From NCBI RefSeq assembly GCF_003001955.1, contig NZ_PVNH01000005.1:248001-312000 (forward strand): a stretch of 64,000 nt of DNA. The letters run 5' to 3'. Origin of the DNA: Prauserella shujinwangii (GTDB taxonomy: Bacteria; Actinomycetota; Actinomycetes; Mycobacteriales; Pseudonocardiaceae). Below the pieces are notes generated by a model. The model was given only the letters and a program-made list of their open reading frames with translations. It had not been told where the DNA came from and made no database searches. Made by a program: the position numbers and the translations under genes. Below are positions 52,738-64,000 of the stretch, piece by piece. Position 1 is the stretch's first letter, and each line of letters opens with the position of its first letter.

Positions 52738-53898
52738 GTGTACGTGCGTCACCTCCAGGTGACCGACTTCCGTTCGTGGGAGCACGTCGACCTGCCCCTG
52801 GAGCCGGGCCCCACCGTGCTGGTCGGGCCGAACGGCCGCGGCAAGACGAACCTGCTGGAGGCCATCGGGTACGTCGCCACCCTCGGTTCGCATCGCGTGT
52901 CCACCGACGCGCCGCTGGTCCGGCACGGTCGCGGGCGGGCGCTGGTCCGCCTCGCCGTGGTCAACGAGGGGCGCGAGCTGACGGTCGAGCTGGAGATCAC
53001 TCCGGGCAAGGCCAACCGCGCCCGAGTCAACCGGGGTGCCGTCGGCAGGCCGAGGGACGTGCTCGGGATCCTGCGCACCGTGCTGTTCTCGCCCGAGGAC
53101 CTGGCGCTGGTGCGGGGTGATCCCGGCGAGCGCAGGCGGTTCCTGGACGACCTGCTGGTCCAGCGGGCGCCGAGGTTCGCGGGGGTGCGCGGCGACTACG
53201 AGAAGGTGTTGCGCCAGCGCAACGCGCTGCTCAAGACCGCGGGCAAGAAGCGGTCGGGCAGCCGGGACGACCCGTACGCGCTGTCCACGCTCGACGTGTG
53301 GGACAACCACCTGGCCACCGCCGGTGCGCAGCTGCTCGCGGCGCGGCTCAACCTGGTGGCGGACCTCGCCCCGCACGCCTCCGCCGCGTACGCGGGGGTC
53401 GCCCCGGACTCGCGGCCGACACGGGTCGAGTACCGGTCGAGCCTGGGCGGGGCCCTGCCCGAGGGATACGGGCGGCCCGGCGGGGAACGGGCCGAGCCGG
53501 AGAAACTCGCGCAGATCCTGCTCGACGCGCTCGGCGAGTCGCGCGCGACAGAGCTGGAGCGCGGGGTGAGCATGGTGGGACCACACCGCGACGATCTCGA
53601 CCTGGTGCTCGGGGAGGCTCCGGCGAAGGGCTACGCCAGCCACGGTGAGTCGTGGTCGTTCGCGCTCGCGCTGCGGCTCGGATCGTATGAGCTGCTGCGG
53701 GCGGAGTCCGGTGGCGAACCGGTGCTGCTGCTCGACGACGTGTTCGCGGAGCTGGACCGGCGGCGCCGGGCGCGGCTGGCGGAGGTGGCGGCGAGTGCCG
53801 AACAGGTGCTCGTCACCGCTGCCGTGGACGAGGACGTCCCCGGTGAGCTGAAGGGGACCCGTTTCGCGGTCTCGGAGGGTGAGGTCCGACGTGCCTGA
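52738..53898 (+). CDS. recF: DNA replication and repair protein RecF
   Basis: A 386-residue SMC-like ATPase that helps load RecA on gaps. Walker A is [19 protein letters not shown], the ABC signature region is [12 protein letters not shown] after SHGESWSF, and Walker B is [15 protein letters not shown]. The N-terminal strand is [20 protein letters not shown] is the start. The last 8 bases overlap dciA. Confidence 0.97.
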   Translation: MYVRHLQVTDFRSWEHVDLPLEPGPTVLVGPNGRGKTNLLEAIGYVATLGSHRVSTDAPLVRHGRGRALVRLAVVNEGRELTVELEITPGKANRARVNRGAVGRPRDVLGILRTVLFSPEDLALVRGDPGERRRFLDDLLVQRAPRFAGVRGDYEKVLRQRNALLKTAGKKRSGSRDDPYALSTLDVWDNHLATAGAQLLAARLNLVADLAPHASAAYAGVAPDSRPTRVEYRSSLGGALPEGYGRPGGERAEPEKLAQILLDALGESRATELERGVSMVGPHRDDLDLVLGEAPAKGYASHGESWSFALALRLGSYELLRAESGGEPVLLLDDVFAELDRRRRARLAEVAASAEQVLVTAAVDEDVPGELKGTRFAVSEGEVRRA

Positions 53899-54712
53899 TC
53901 AGAGCGGTGCCGACCGGACTCAGCAACGCCGGGTGACCGGCGCCACACCAGTTGCCCACCGATCTGGGGATAAGTCTGTGGATAGTGTGGATAACACCGT
54001 GAGCGCGTTATCGCCGCGGGTAACTGACCGGCCGAATGTGTCGGTCAATAGCCCTCAGGTGGGCGGTATTACGAGTAAGTCCCCCGAACGGGACACCGAG
54101 CGTAGCACCGCCGATGGGCCGAACGAGCAGGGGGGTACGGACGGCGATCACACCGATGCGGGCCGCGATCCACAGTCTCCACAGTCTGGGCAGCCCGCAC
54201 AGGGGCGCGACCTCGCCAGGGCCGCCCTGCAGGCCGCGCGGGAGCGGGCGAACGCGCGGGGCACCGAACCCGGTGTCGTGCGCAGGAAGCGTGGCGGCCT
54301 CGGCATTCCCGGGCAGAACCCGCGCAGGCGGCAGTGGTCCGGTCCGGGCTTCGACGAGCGCGACCCGCAGCCGCTCGGCAGGCTCGCCTCCCGGCTGGCC
54401 GGGCAGCTCGGCTGGGCGGAGCGGCTGGCGACCGGCCAGGTGTTCGGCCAGTGGGCACGGCTGGTCGGGGACGAGGTGGCCGAACACGCTCAGCCGGTCA
54501 CGCTGAAGGACGGCGAGCTGACGGTCCGGGCCAGCTCGACGGCCTGGGCCACCCAGCTGCGGTTGCTGCAGCGGCAGCTCCTGGCGAAGATCGCCAAGGG
54601 TGTGGGCCACGGTGTGGTGACCCGCATGCGGATCCAGGGACCGACCGCGCCCAGTTGGCGGAAGGGACCCCGCCATGTGTCGGGCCGGGGCCCGCGTGAC
54701 ACTTACGGGTAG
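53891..54712 (+). CDS. dciA: DciA (DUF721), predicted replicative helicase loader
   Basis: A 273-residue protein (Rv0004 equivalent). The first ~160 residues are polar and disordered ([31 protein letters not shown]). The C-terminal DUF721 domain (residues ~165-255) has [45 protein letters not shown] and [19 protein letters not shown]. DciA proteins bind DnaB and help load it at the origin. GTG at 53891 overlaps the recF stop by 8 bases. Two DnaA boxes lie inside its 5' coding region at 53977-53994. Confidence 0.92.
   Translation: MPDQSGADRTQQRRVTGATPVAHRSGDKSVDSVDNTVSALSPRVTDRPNVSVNSPQVGGITSKSPERDTERSTADGPNEQGGTDGDHTDAGRDPQSPQSGQPAQGRDLARAALQAARERANARGTEPGVVRRKRGGLGIPGQNPRRRQWSGPGFDERDPQPLGRLASRLAGQLGWAERLATGQVFGQWARLVGDEVAEHAQPVTLKDGELTVRASSTAWATQLRLLQRQLLAKIAKGVGHGVVTRMRIQGPTAPSWRKGPRHVSGRGPRDTYG
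53977..53994 (-). repeat. Two DnaA boxes inside the dciA coding region
   Basis: TGTGGATAG (53977-53985) and TGTGGATAA (53986-53994) adjoin directly. The second equals the canonical box TTATCCACA. They lie in the disordered part of dciA, 3.4 kb from oriC, and encode SVDSVDN-like residues. Confidence 0.6.
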
Positions 54713-54834
54713 AAATGGCGCGACATGCCCGTTCGTGACGCCGGATACGACAGGACCCGTCCGGCTTCGAGTTCGGCGCTCTGTGACCAAATCAGGGGTG
54801 TCCTTGGTGCATGTGAGCGCGACTGGCCAAGTAG

Positions 54835-56856
<2,022 letters not shown>

Positions 56857-56917
56857 TGAGCCCTCTGGCTCAGGGCAAGGGCGCTGACGCCTGGCCGCCG
56901 GAAAGGAATTCTCAGAC

Positions 56918-59461
<2,544 letters not shown>

Positions 59462-59467
59462 CCGTTT

Positions 59468-60202
59468 GTGACTCCACCCGAAAACTCCGAACGGCGAGGC
59501 TCCGGCACCACCGAGCAGGGTGACGCCGCGCCGCCGCCCTGGCAGCGCGTGGCCAGGGATGCCGGCACCGACGACGGCAACACCCAGACCGAGGGCTTCG
59601 GCGACCGGTGGTCGGCCGGCCAGCTTCCGCACAGCGATGTGGAGCAGCAGCCCGCGAACGGGACCGCCGACACCCACGTGGTGTCCGGTTCGGCGGCCAA
59701 CCGGCTGTTCGGGCAGGACGCGGAGACCGCGCAGGTCCGGCCGGTTTACGAGGCCGCCCAGCCCGCGCAGCCCGGCCAGCGGCAGGGTGGTGGCAAGAGT
59801 CGTCCGGTGAGCGCGCTGCGCCGCCCCGGCCGTGGCCCGCGGCGGGCGAGCCTGCAGGTCAAGCGGTTCGACCCGTGGTCGGTGCTGAAGCTGTCGCTCG
59901 TGCTCGGGGTGGCGCTGTTCTTCGTGTGGCTGGTCGCCGTCGGCGTGCTCTACACGGTGCTCGACGGCATGGGTGTGTGGGACAAGCTGAACGGCACCTA
60001 CACGTCGCTGGTGCAGGGCGACAGCGCCGAGACAGCCTCGGAACCGCTGATCAGTGCGGGCCGGGTGTTCGGCGTCGCGGCCATCGTCGGCGCGATCAAC
60101 ATCGTGCTGATCTCGGCGCTGACCACGGTCGGAGCCTTCATCTACAACGTGTCGGCCGACCTGGCGGGCGGCCTGGAGGTGACCCTGTCGGAGCGGGAGT
60201 GA
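59468..60202 (+). CDS. DUF3566 membrane protein (Rv0007-like)
   Basis: A 244-residue protein with an ~135-residue polar, Gln/Gly/Pro-rich cytoplasmic N-terminus, then two membrane helices (VLKLSLVLGVALFFVWLVAVG and VFGVAAIVGAINIVLISALT) in the DUF3566 domain, which includes LQVKRFDPWSVLK. Its function is unknown; the fixed position after gyrA and before tRNA-Ile is conserved across actinobacteria. GTG at 59468 lies 6 bases after the gyrA stop, so it is part of the gyr operon. Confidence 0.93.
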   Translation: MTPPENSERRGSGTTEQGDAAPPPWQRVARDAGTDDGNTQTEGFGDRWSAGQLPHSDVEQQPANGTADTHVVSGSAANRLFGQDAETAQVRPVYEAAQPAQPGQRQGGGKSRPVSALRRPGRGPRRASLQVKRFDPWSVLKLSLVLGVALFFVWLVAVGVLYTVLDGMGVWDKLNGTYTSLVQGDSAETASEPLISAGRVFGVAAIVGAINIVLISALTTVGAFIYNVSADLAGGLEVTLSERE

Positions 60203-60251
60203 CCCGGTTCGTCACGGCCGCGAGGCGTCCTGTAGTCTTTTGTGCGTTCCC

Positions 60252-60325
60252 GGGCCCATAGCTCAGGCGGTTAGAGCGCTTCGCTGATAACGAAGAGGTC
60301 GGAGGTTCAAGTCCTCCTGGGCCCA
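60252..60325 (+). tRNA. ileT: tRNA-Ile (anticodon GAT)
   Basis: A 74-base tRNA. The acceptor GGGCCCA (60252-60258) pairs with TGGGCCC (60318-60324), and the discriminator is A60325. The D-arm is GCTC...GAGC, the anticodon arm is CTTCG-CTGATAA-CGAAG with anticodon GAT, and the T-arm is GGAGG-TTCAAGT-CCTCC. CCA is not encoded. It lies in its usual place after gyrA and the DUF3566 gene. Confidence 0.98.
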
Positions 60326-60332
60326 CACCACA

Positions 60333-60368
60333 TCAGGCCCCGTTTCCCTGGTCGGAAACGGGGCCTGA
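60333..60368 (+). terminator. Strong stem-loop terminator after tRNA-Ile
   Basis: A 15-bp perfect stem (60333-60347 with 60354-60368, TCAGGCCCCGTTTCC and its complement) with a 6-base loop lies 7 bases after the tRNA. It has no T-tract. It would end the gyr/tRNA transcript. Confidence 0.85.
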
Positions 60369-60487
60369 CTGATGAGTGGCCTGACTAGGCCTCGCTACGC
60401 GGCCCAAACCCAGGGGACTCAGGGGTGTGCCGAGCGAATCTTTGTCAGGATGGCCGTGCTCCACGCCTGATTCGTGAAGGGACGACC

Positions 60488-60898
60488 ATGGCCCGTGGCA
60501 TCACGTTGATCCGCTCCTCCGCCCTGTCCGACGTCGCCGAGTACGCCTACGCGGCCACGGCACCTGCCCAATCACGACTGATCTTCCTCGCCGGTTCGTG
60601 TCCGTTGAACGCGGACGGATCCACGGCAGCGATCGGGGACTACGCGGGCCAGGCGGCGAAAGCCGTCGAGAACATGCGGGTCGTTCTGGCGGAGGCCGGT
60701 GCGTCACTCCACGACGTCATCAGCACGAGGGTTCTCGTCGCGTCCACCCGCCAGGAGGACCTGGTGACCGCGTGGGAGGTGGTCCGGGACTCGTTCGGTG
60801 ACCACGACGTGCCCAGCACCTTGATGGGCGTCACTGTGCTCGGCTATGACGATCAGCTTGTGGAGATCGAAGCCGTCGCCGCCGTGCTCGATTCCTGA
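60488..60898 (+). CDS. RidA/YjgF family protein
   Basis: A 136-residue protein of the RidA family, which hydrolyses reactive enamine/imine intermediates of PLP enzymes. The pattern AAVENMRVVLAEAGASLHDVISTRVLVAS is present as AKAVENMRVVLAEAGASL and so on, and the C-terminal MGVTVLGYDDQLVEIEAVAAV follows. The canonical active-site Arg of RidA is in an STRVLV segment, so activity is possible. AAGGGAC precedes the ATG at 60488. It is an insertion between tRNA-Ile and tRNA-Ala. Confidence 0.88.
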   Translation: MARGITLIRSSALSDVAEYAYAATAPAQSRLIFLAGSCPLNADGSTAAIGDYAGQAAKAVENMRVVLAEAGASLHDVISTRVLVASTRQEDLVTAWEVVRDSFGDHDVPSTLMGVTVLGYDDQLVEIEAVAAVLDS

Positions 60899-61001
60899 GG
60901 TGCTGGGCAACGGCACGTATCCCCGGCCCGATTCCGTCGACGGGGAGCCGGGGCCAGTTCCGTTTACGGGCGACTGTCGGTGCCGTCCGTAGCCTGGAGG
61001 C

Positions 61002-62162
61002 GTGATCTCCACGCTCGCTGTCGAGAACTACCGCTCCCTGCGCACGCTCGTCGTCGCTCTGGGCCGGTTGAACGTCGTGACGGGTGCCAACGGGGTGGGC
61101 AAGTCGAACCTCTATCGCGCGCTGCGCCTGCTCGCCGACGCGGCACGGGGCGGTGCGGTCGCCGCGCTGGCAAGGGAGGGCGGGCTGCCCTCCGCGCTGT
61201 GGGCAGGGCCCGAGAAGGCGGGCCGGGCGCAGCCCACGGTGCGGTCCGGCCCGGTCAGCCTGCGACTCGGTTTCGGCGGTGACGACTTCGGCTACGCGGT
61301 GGACTTCGGGTACCCGGTGGCCGACCAGAGCTCGATGTTCATGCTCGATCCCGAGATCAAGTGCGAGGCCGTGTGGAGCGGCCCCGTGCTGCGCCCGGCG
61401 GCCGTGCTGTCCGAGCGCACCGGGCCGGTCGTCCGCGTGCGGGACGCCGACGGCGGGTGGCACCAGGCGGCTCACGGCGAGCTGCGGCCCTACGACAGCA
61501 TGCTGAGTGAACTGGCGGATCCGCAACGCGCACCCGATATTCTGGCGGTGCGTGAGCACATCCGATCGTGGCGGTTCTACGACCACGTGCGGACCGACGC
61601 CCAGGCGCCCGCCCGCTGGCCGCAGGTCGGCACCCGCACGCCGGTGCTGTCGTCGGACGGCTCCGACCTCGCCGCCGCGGTGCAGACGATCCGCGAGATC
61701 GGTGACCACGAGGCACTCGACCGGGCCGTGGAGTCCGCCTTCCCCGGAAGCAGGCTGGAGGTCGCGAACTACGAGGGCCGGTTCGAGGTGCGGCTGAGGC
61801 AGCACGGGTTGCTGCGGCCGCTCGGCGCCGCGGAGCTGTCGGACGGCACCCTGCGCTACCTGCTGTGGGCCGCCGCGCTACTCACCCCCCGGCCGCCGCG
61901 CCTGCTCGTGCTCAACGAACCGGAGACGAGCCTGCATCCCGACCTGCTGCCCGCGCTCGCCGAACTGGTCGTCACCGCGAGCACCAGGACCCAGGTCCTC
62001 GTGGTGACCCACGCCCGCCCGCTGGCCGACGCGATCACGAAGCAGGCCGAACACACCGGCACCGACCTGCGCACGATCGAGCTGGTCAAGGACGTCGGCG
62101 CGACCGAGGTGGAGGACCAGGGCATCCTCGACCGGCCGTCCTGGCACTGGCCGAAGCGCTAG
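61002..62162 (+). CDS. AAA family ATPase (RecF/OLD-like)
   Basis: A 386-residue SMC-related ATPase. Walker A is GANGVGKSN at residues 28-36, preceded by LAVENYRSLRTLVVALGRLN. The signature helix is LSDGTLRYLLWAAALL, Walker B is LLVLNEPETSLHPD, and VVTHARPL is the switch His. A middle insertion (about residues 60-240) of beta-rich sequence replaces a coiled coil. There is no nuclease (Toprim) domain, so it is not an OLD nuclease. Its role is unknown; relatives sit in defence or repair contexts. TAGCCT ends 6 bases before the GTG, and GGAGG overlaps the same place. Confidence 0.85.
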   Translation: MISTLAVENYRSLRTLVVALGRLNVVTGANGVGKSNLYRALRLLADAARGGAVAALAREGGLPSALWAGPEKAGRAQPTVRSGPVSLRLGFGGDDFGYAVDFGYPVADQSSMFMLDPEIKCEAVWSGPVLRPAAVLSERTGPVVRVRDADGGWHQAAHGELRPYDSMLSELADPQRAPDILAVREHIRSWRFYDHVRTDAQAPARWPQVGTRTPVLSSDGSDLAAAVQTIREIGDHEALDRAVESAFPGSRLEVANYEGRFEVRLRQHGLLRPLGAAELSDGTLRYLLWAAALLTPRPPRLLVLNEPETSLHPDLLPALAELVVTASTRTQVLVVTHARPLADAITKQAEHTGTDLRTIELVKDVGATEVEDQGILDRPSWHWPKR

Positions 62163-62226
62163 TCCCCGGCGCGGGAGTGGTCGCTGTCGACAAGCCGACC
62201 GCACCTGATTGAACTACCGTTGGTTC

Positions 62227-62634
62227 ATGGCTTCGGGTGAGATCGACTTCCTGCTCCAGTCGTTCGTGGAAGCGGTCAACCTGGCGGACGATTTCTCGAT
62301 CGAGATGACGCTCAGCGTGCCCGGAGGGGTGGTCAGCGGGGAGCTCGTCACGGCACAACGGTGGATGCGCGAGGTCGCGGCCACGCTCGAAACGGGCACC
62401 TCGTCGCCGTCCGACCTGATCGCCGACGTCTACCGGGAGCAGGCGGCGATGTACGAGGCGCGGCGTGCCCAGCACAAGGGCTATCTCGAGGGCAAGAAGC
62501 CACGGTTCCTCCACCTGCGGGACGCGAGCTGGATGATCGCGCCCGCGCCGCGTGGCCAGGGCGTGTTCTGGCGCGGCCTGCTCGGCGACGTGGGTGGGTG
62601 GTCGCTCGGCCGGTTCGCGGCGGTCGCGGCATGA
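62227..62634 (+). CDS. Hypothetical protein, resembling GvpU-like accessory proteins
   Basis: A 135-residue soluble protein. The first half (DFLLQSFVEAVNLADDFSIEMTLSVPGGVVSGELV) is faintly like gas-vesicle GvpU, with a hydrophobic beta region around GGVVSGELVTAQRWM; the second half is basic and ends in a Trp/Gly/Arg-rich segment (GVFWRGLLGDVGGWSL). No other gas-vesicle genes are here, so the resemblance is not proof of function. ATG at 62227 is the likely start. Its TGA overlaps the next gene's ATG. Confidence 0.7.
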   Translation: MASGEIDFLLQSFVEAVNLADDFSIEMTLSVPGGVVSGELVTAQRWMREVAATLETGTSSPSDLIADVYREQAAMYEARRAQHKGYLEGKKPRFLHLRDASWMIAPAPRGQGVFWRGLLGDVGGWSLGRFAAVAA

Positions 62635-62921
62635 GCCAGGACAGTGAGTCGAAGCCCGTCCAGCTCAAGTTCGGGCACGAGGAACTGGTGATCCGCCAGC
62701 GCTACGAGGTCGCCAGCATCGTCAACGATCTGCTGATCGCGGTGTGGTTCGTGATCGGCAGCGTGTTGTTCTTCTCCGAGTCGACGGCCACCGCGGGCAC
62801 GTGGCTGTTCCTGCTCGGCAGCGTGCAGCTGCTGATCCGCCCGGTCATCCGGCTGCGGCGGAGGGTTCACCTGCGCAGACTCGCCTCCGGTACCCCCACG
62901 GAGACGGCTCGCGACTTCTGA
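62631..62921 (+). CDS. YrhK-domain membrane protein
   Basis: A 96-residue protein of the YrhK type (PF14145). The pattern is ELVIRQRYEVASIVNDLLIAVWFVIGSVLFF, followed by TWLFLLGSVQLLIRPVIRLRRRVHLRR: two membrane helices with a short loop and a basic tail. Its function is unknown. The ATG overlaps the stop of the preceding gene (ATGA), which indicates coupled translation with it. Confidence 0.85.
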   Translation: MSQDSESKPVQLKFGHEELVIRQRYEVASIVNDLLIAVWFVIGSVLFFSESTATAGTWLFLLGSVQLLIRPVIRLRRRVHLRRLASGTPTETARDF

Positions 62922-62934
62922 GTGATCGAACTTG

Positions 62935-62948
62935 GTTCCACGTGGAAC
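62935..62948. promoter_or_regulatory. parS-like site outside the par cluster
   Basis: GTTCCACGTGGAAC is a perfect 14-bp palindrome that differs from parS (GTTTCACGTGAAAC) at two symmetrical bases. It lies in the gap between the YrhK and CsbD genes, about 20 kb from the main parS cluster and on the other side of oriC. Confidence 0.65.
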
Positions 62949-63006
62949 CGCGAGGACACCGACGGGGACGGACCGAGGCCGCCGGCGTCCTCGCGGCGAA
63001 ACGCGC

Positions 63007-63240
63007 CTATTGCTGGCCGCGCTCGCGGATCTCCGCGTTCGTGGCTTCTTGCTCGGCGCGCTTGGCTTCCTCTTCCTTCTCGGCGACACGCTGCTGGGCC
63101 TCGGCCTTCTCCTGCTGCGCCTCGCCTTCACGCTGTGTGGAGTCCTGGCCGAAGACGGTGCCCGCGGTCTCCTTGACCCGGCCCTTGATGTCCTCGACCG
63201 CTCCCTTGATGCCTTCCTGCTGTTCGTCCCGGTTGCCCAC
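63007..63240 (-). CDS. CsbD-like small stress protein
   Basis: A 77-residue, highly charged protein of the CsbD family type. The family part is QEGIKGAVEDIKGRVKETAGTVFG, followed by an unusually long Glu/Gln/Lys/Ala helix (EAQQEKAEAQQRVAEKEEEAKRAEQEA) likely to form a coiled coil. GGAGG lies 7 bases before the GTG read from 63238-63240. CsbD-type proteins are often induced by general stress; its role is unknown. Confidence 0.8.
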   Translation of the reverse strand: MGNRDEQQEGIKGAVEDIKGRVKETAGTVFGQDSTQREGEAQQEKAEAQQRVAEKEEEAKRAEQEATNAEIRERGQQ

Positions 63241-63369
63241 GGACACCCCTCCTTCAGTAGTCCGCTGTCTTCTTGCACTACCCCTGATCGCCACCGTGTA
63301 AACGCGGCCCCTGGACAGTGCAGTAGCATCGCGAGTGCAGGGCTCAGTTGTCGTCGAGGAGGGCTTCCC

Positions 63370-63552
63370 GTGAAGAAGCTGTTGGCGCTCGCGGTCATCG
63401 CGGGCGGCGTGTTCTTCGTGATCAAGCGGAACAAGGACGCCAAGGCGGAGGCGGACCTGTGGCGCGAAGCCACGGCTCCGGCCGAGCGTGTGACCTCCCC
63501 GAACGGCAGCACGCCTGCCAGGGCGGGCTCGGACGCGGCCCGCAACAACTGA
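63370..63552 (+). CDS. DLW-39 family small protein
   Basis: A 60-residue protein. The N-terminus is one hydrophobic segment (KKLLALAVIAGGVFFVI) followed by KRNKDAKAEADLWREATAP, which carries the DLW motif of the actinobacterial DLW-39 family. A polar tail ends it. Its function is unknown. GAGGAGGG lies 8 bases before the GTG. It precedes tRNA-Ala by 31 bases, a common place for this family. Confidence 0.88.
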   Translation: MKKLLALAVIAGGVFFVIKRNKDAKAEADLWREATAPAERVTSPNGSTPARAGSDAARNN

Positions 63553-63583
63553 GACCCCCGTGGGCGCCCGGCGCCCATGGCCC

Positions 63584-63656
63584 GGGGCTGTAGCTCAATT
63601 GGTAGAGCGCCGCTTTTGCAAGGCGGAGGTCAGGGGTTCGATTCCCCTCAGCTCCA
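63584..63656 (+). tRNA. alaT: tRNA-Ala (anticodon TGC)
   Basis: A 73-base tRNA. The acceptor GGGGCTG (63584-63590) pairs with CAGCTCC (63649-63655), with one G-U, and the discriminator is A63656. The anticodon arm is CCGCT-TTTGCAA-GGCGG with anticodon TGC. The T-arm is AGGGG-TTCGATT-CCCCT. CCA is not encoded. A tyrosine integrase gene starts 87 bases after it. Confidence 0.98.
63612..63656 (+). mobile_element. Candidate attachment site (attL) in tRNA-Ala
   Basis: The 3' half of tRNA-Ala (anticodon to acceptor) is followed at once by an integrase gene reading away from it, the standard layout of an element integrated at a tRNA 3' end. The second copy (attR) would lie outside the window, so the exact core is unknown. 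Confidence 0.55.
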
Positions 63657-63743
63657 CCCAGCCTGACCAGGCTTTTTAGCCTGAATCTTCTCTTGTGTCT
63701 CGGTGTGATGGGACCCACGATGGGTGCGGGTACTCTGTAAGTC

Positions 63744-64000
63744 GTGGCCAGGCGTCCCCAGCGGCAGGGCCGCGCCAAGGGCACCATCGAGCGGCGCGGC
63801 AACTCGCTGCGCGTCAAGGTTTACGCAGGGCTTGACCCGCTGACCGGCAAGCGCATGTACCTGCGCGAGTCGACAACCGACGAGAAGGAAGCCGAGCGCA
63901 TCCTTACCAAGCTCGTCGCGCAGGTCGACGCCGAGCGCCACGCCAAGACCAACGCGACGCTCAGCGTGGCCATCGACGAGTGGCTGAAGACGCTCGAGGT
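63744..64000 (+). CDS. Tyrosine site-specific integrase, N-terminal part (3' end outside window)
   Basis: The first 85 codons of a tyrosine recombinase. The arm-binding N-terminal domain is rich in Arg/Gly (RRPQRQGRAKGTIERRGNSL), with RVKVYAGLDPLTGKRMYLRES, a pattern of actinobacterial phage and ICE integrases. The core-binding SAM-like domain starts with ATLSVAIDEWLKTLE. The catalytic R-H-R-Y residues lie beyond the window. The start at 63744 is GTG. It is the first gene of an integrated element at tRNA-Ala. Confidence 0.88.
   Translation, partial: MARRPQRQGRAKGTIERRGNSLRVKVYAGLDPLTGKRMYLRESTTDEKEAERILTKLVAQVDAERHAKTNATLSVAIDEWLKTLE

Overview
The window is high-GC actinobacterial chromosome around the replication origin, most like a Pseudonocardiaceae member (the Saccharomonospora/Amycolatopsis group). 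The evidence is the very high GC at third codon positions, the many GTG starts, and a gene order that follows the Mycobacterium tuberculosis ori region: pcnA, mutT4, DUF6049, murJ, sigM, its anti-sigma gene, trxB, trxA, cwlM, a GNAT gene, parB, parA, rsmG, jag, yidC, yidD, rnpA, rpmH, dnaA, (oriC), dnaN, gnd, recF, dciA, gyrB, gyrA, DUF3566, tRNA-Ile, tRNA-Ala. The genus-level placement is inference.

Left part (1-24.6 kb). It opens inside dnaB. After that comes accessory and housekeeping material: an extradiol dioxygenase, two secreted proteins (one a ~1040-residue protein made of chaplin-like repeats), an AI-2E-family permease with an adjoining MacS/MacR-type two-component pair and a DUF1707 protein, PtsI, a ribokinase-type sugar kinase, a TetR regulator, leuS with a leucine leader peptide and attenuator, an SdpI-family membrane protein, a YqgE protein, an MFS transporter, a YbaB-like protein, a TNT-domain protein and an orphan histidine kinase.

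Middle (23-46 kb). This is the conserved cell-envelope, redox and segregation block. MurJ and a pseudokinase are separate genes here, although they are fused in mycobacteria. SigM with its anti-sigma factor sits before thioredoxin reductase/thioredoxin, which has a SigR/SigH-type promoter. CwlM follows, then ParAB with four clustered parS sites, and the rsmG-jag-yidC-yidD-rnpA-rpmH operon on the minus strand. Two gene pairs not in the mycobacterial order are spliced in: an epoxide hydrolase with a LexA-controlled DUF222 stub, and an aminotransferase with a D-Ala-D-Ala-ligase-like gene.

Origin (46-60 kb). A LysR regulator and an EamA exporter sit between dnaA and the DnaA-box-rich region before dnaN, which is unusual. 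Replication, repair and topology genes (dnaN, gnd, recF, dciA, gyrB, gyrA) follow.

Right end (60-64 kb). tRNA-Ile and tRNA-Ala are separated by about 3.3 kb of small accessory genes. The window ends in a tyrosine integrase directly downstream of tRNA-Ala, which marks the edge of an integrated element.
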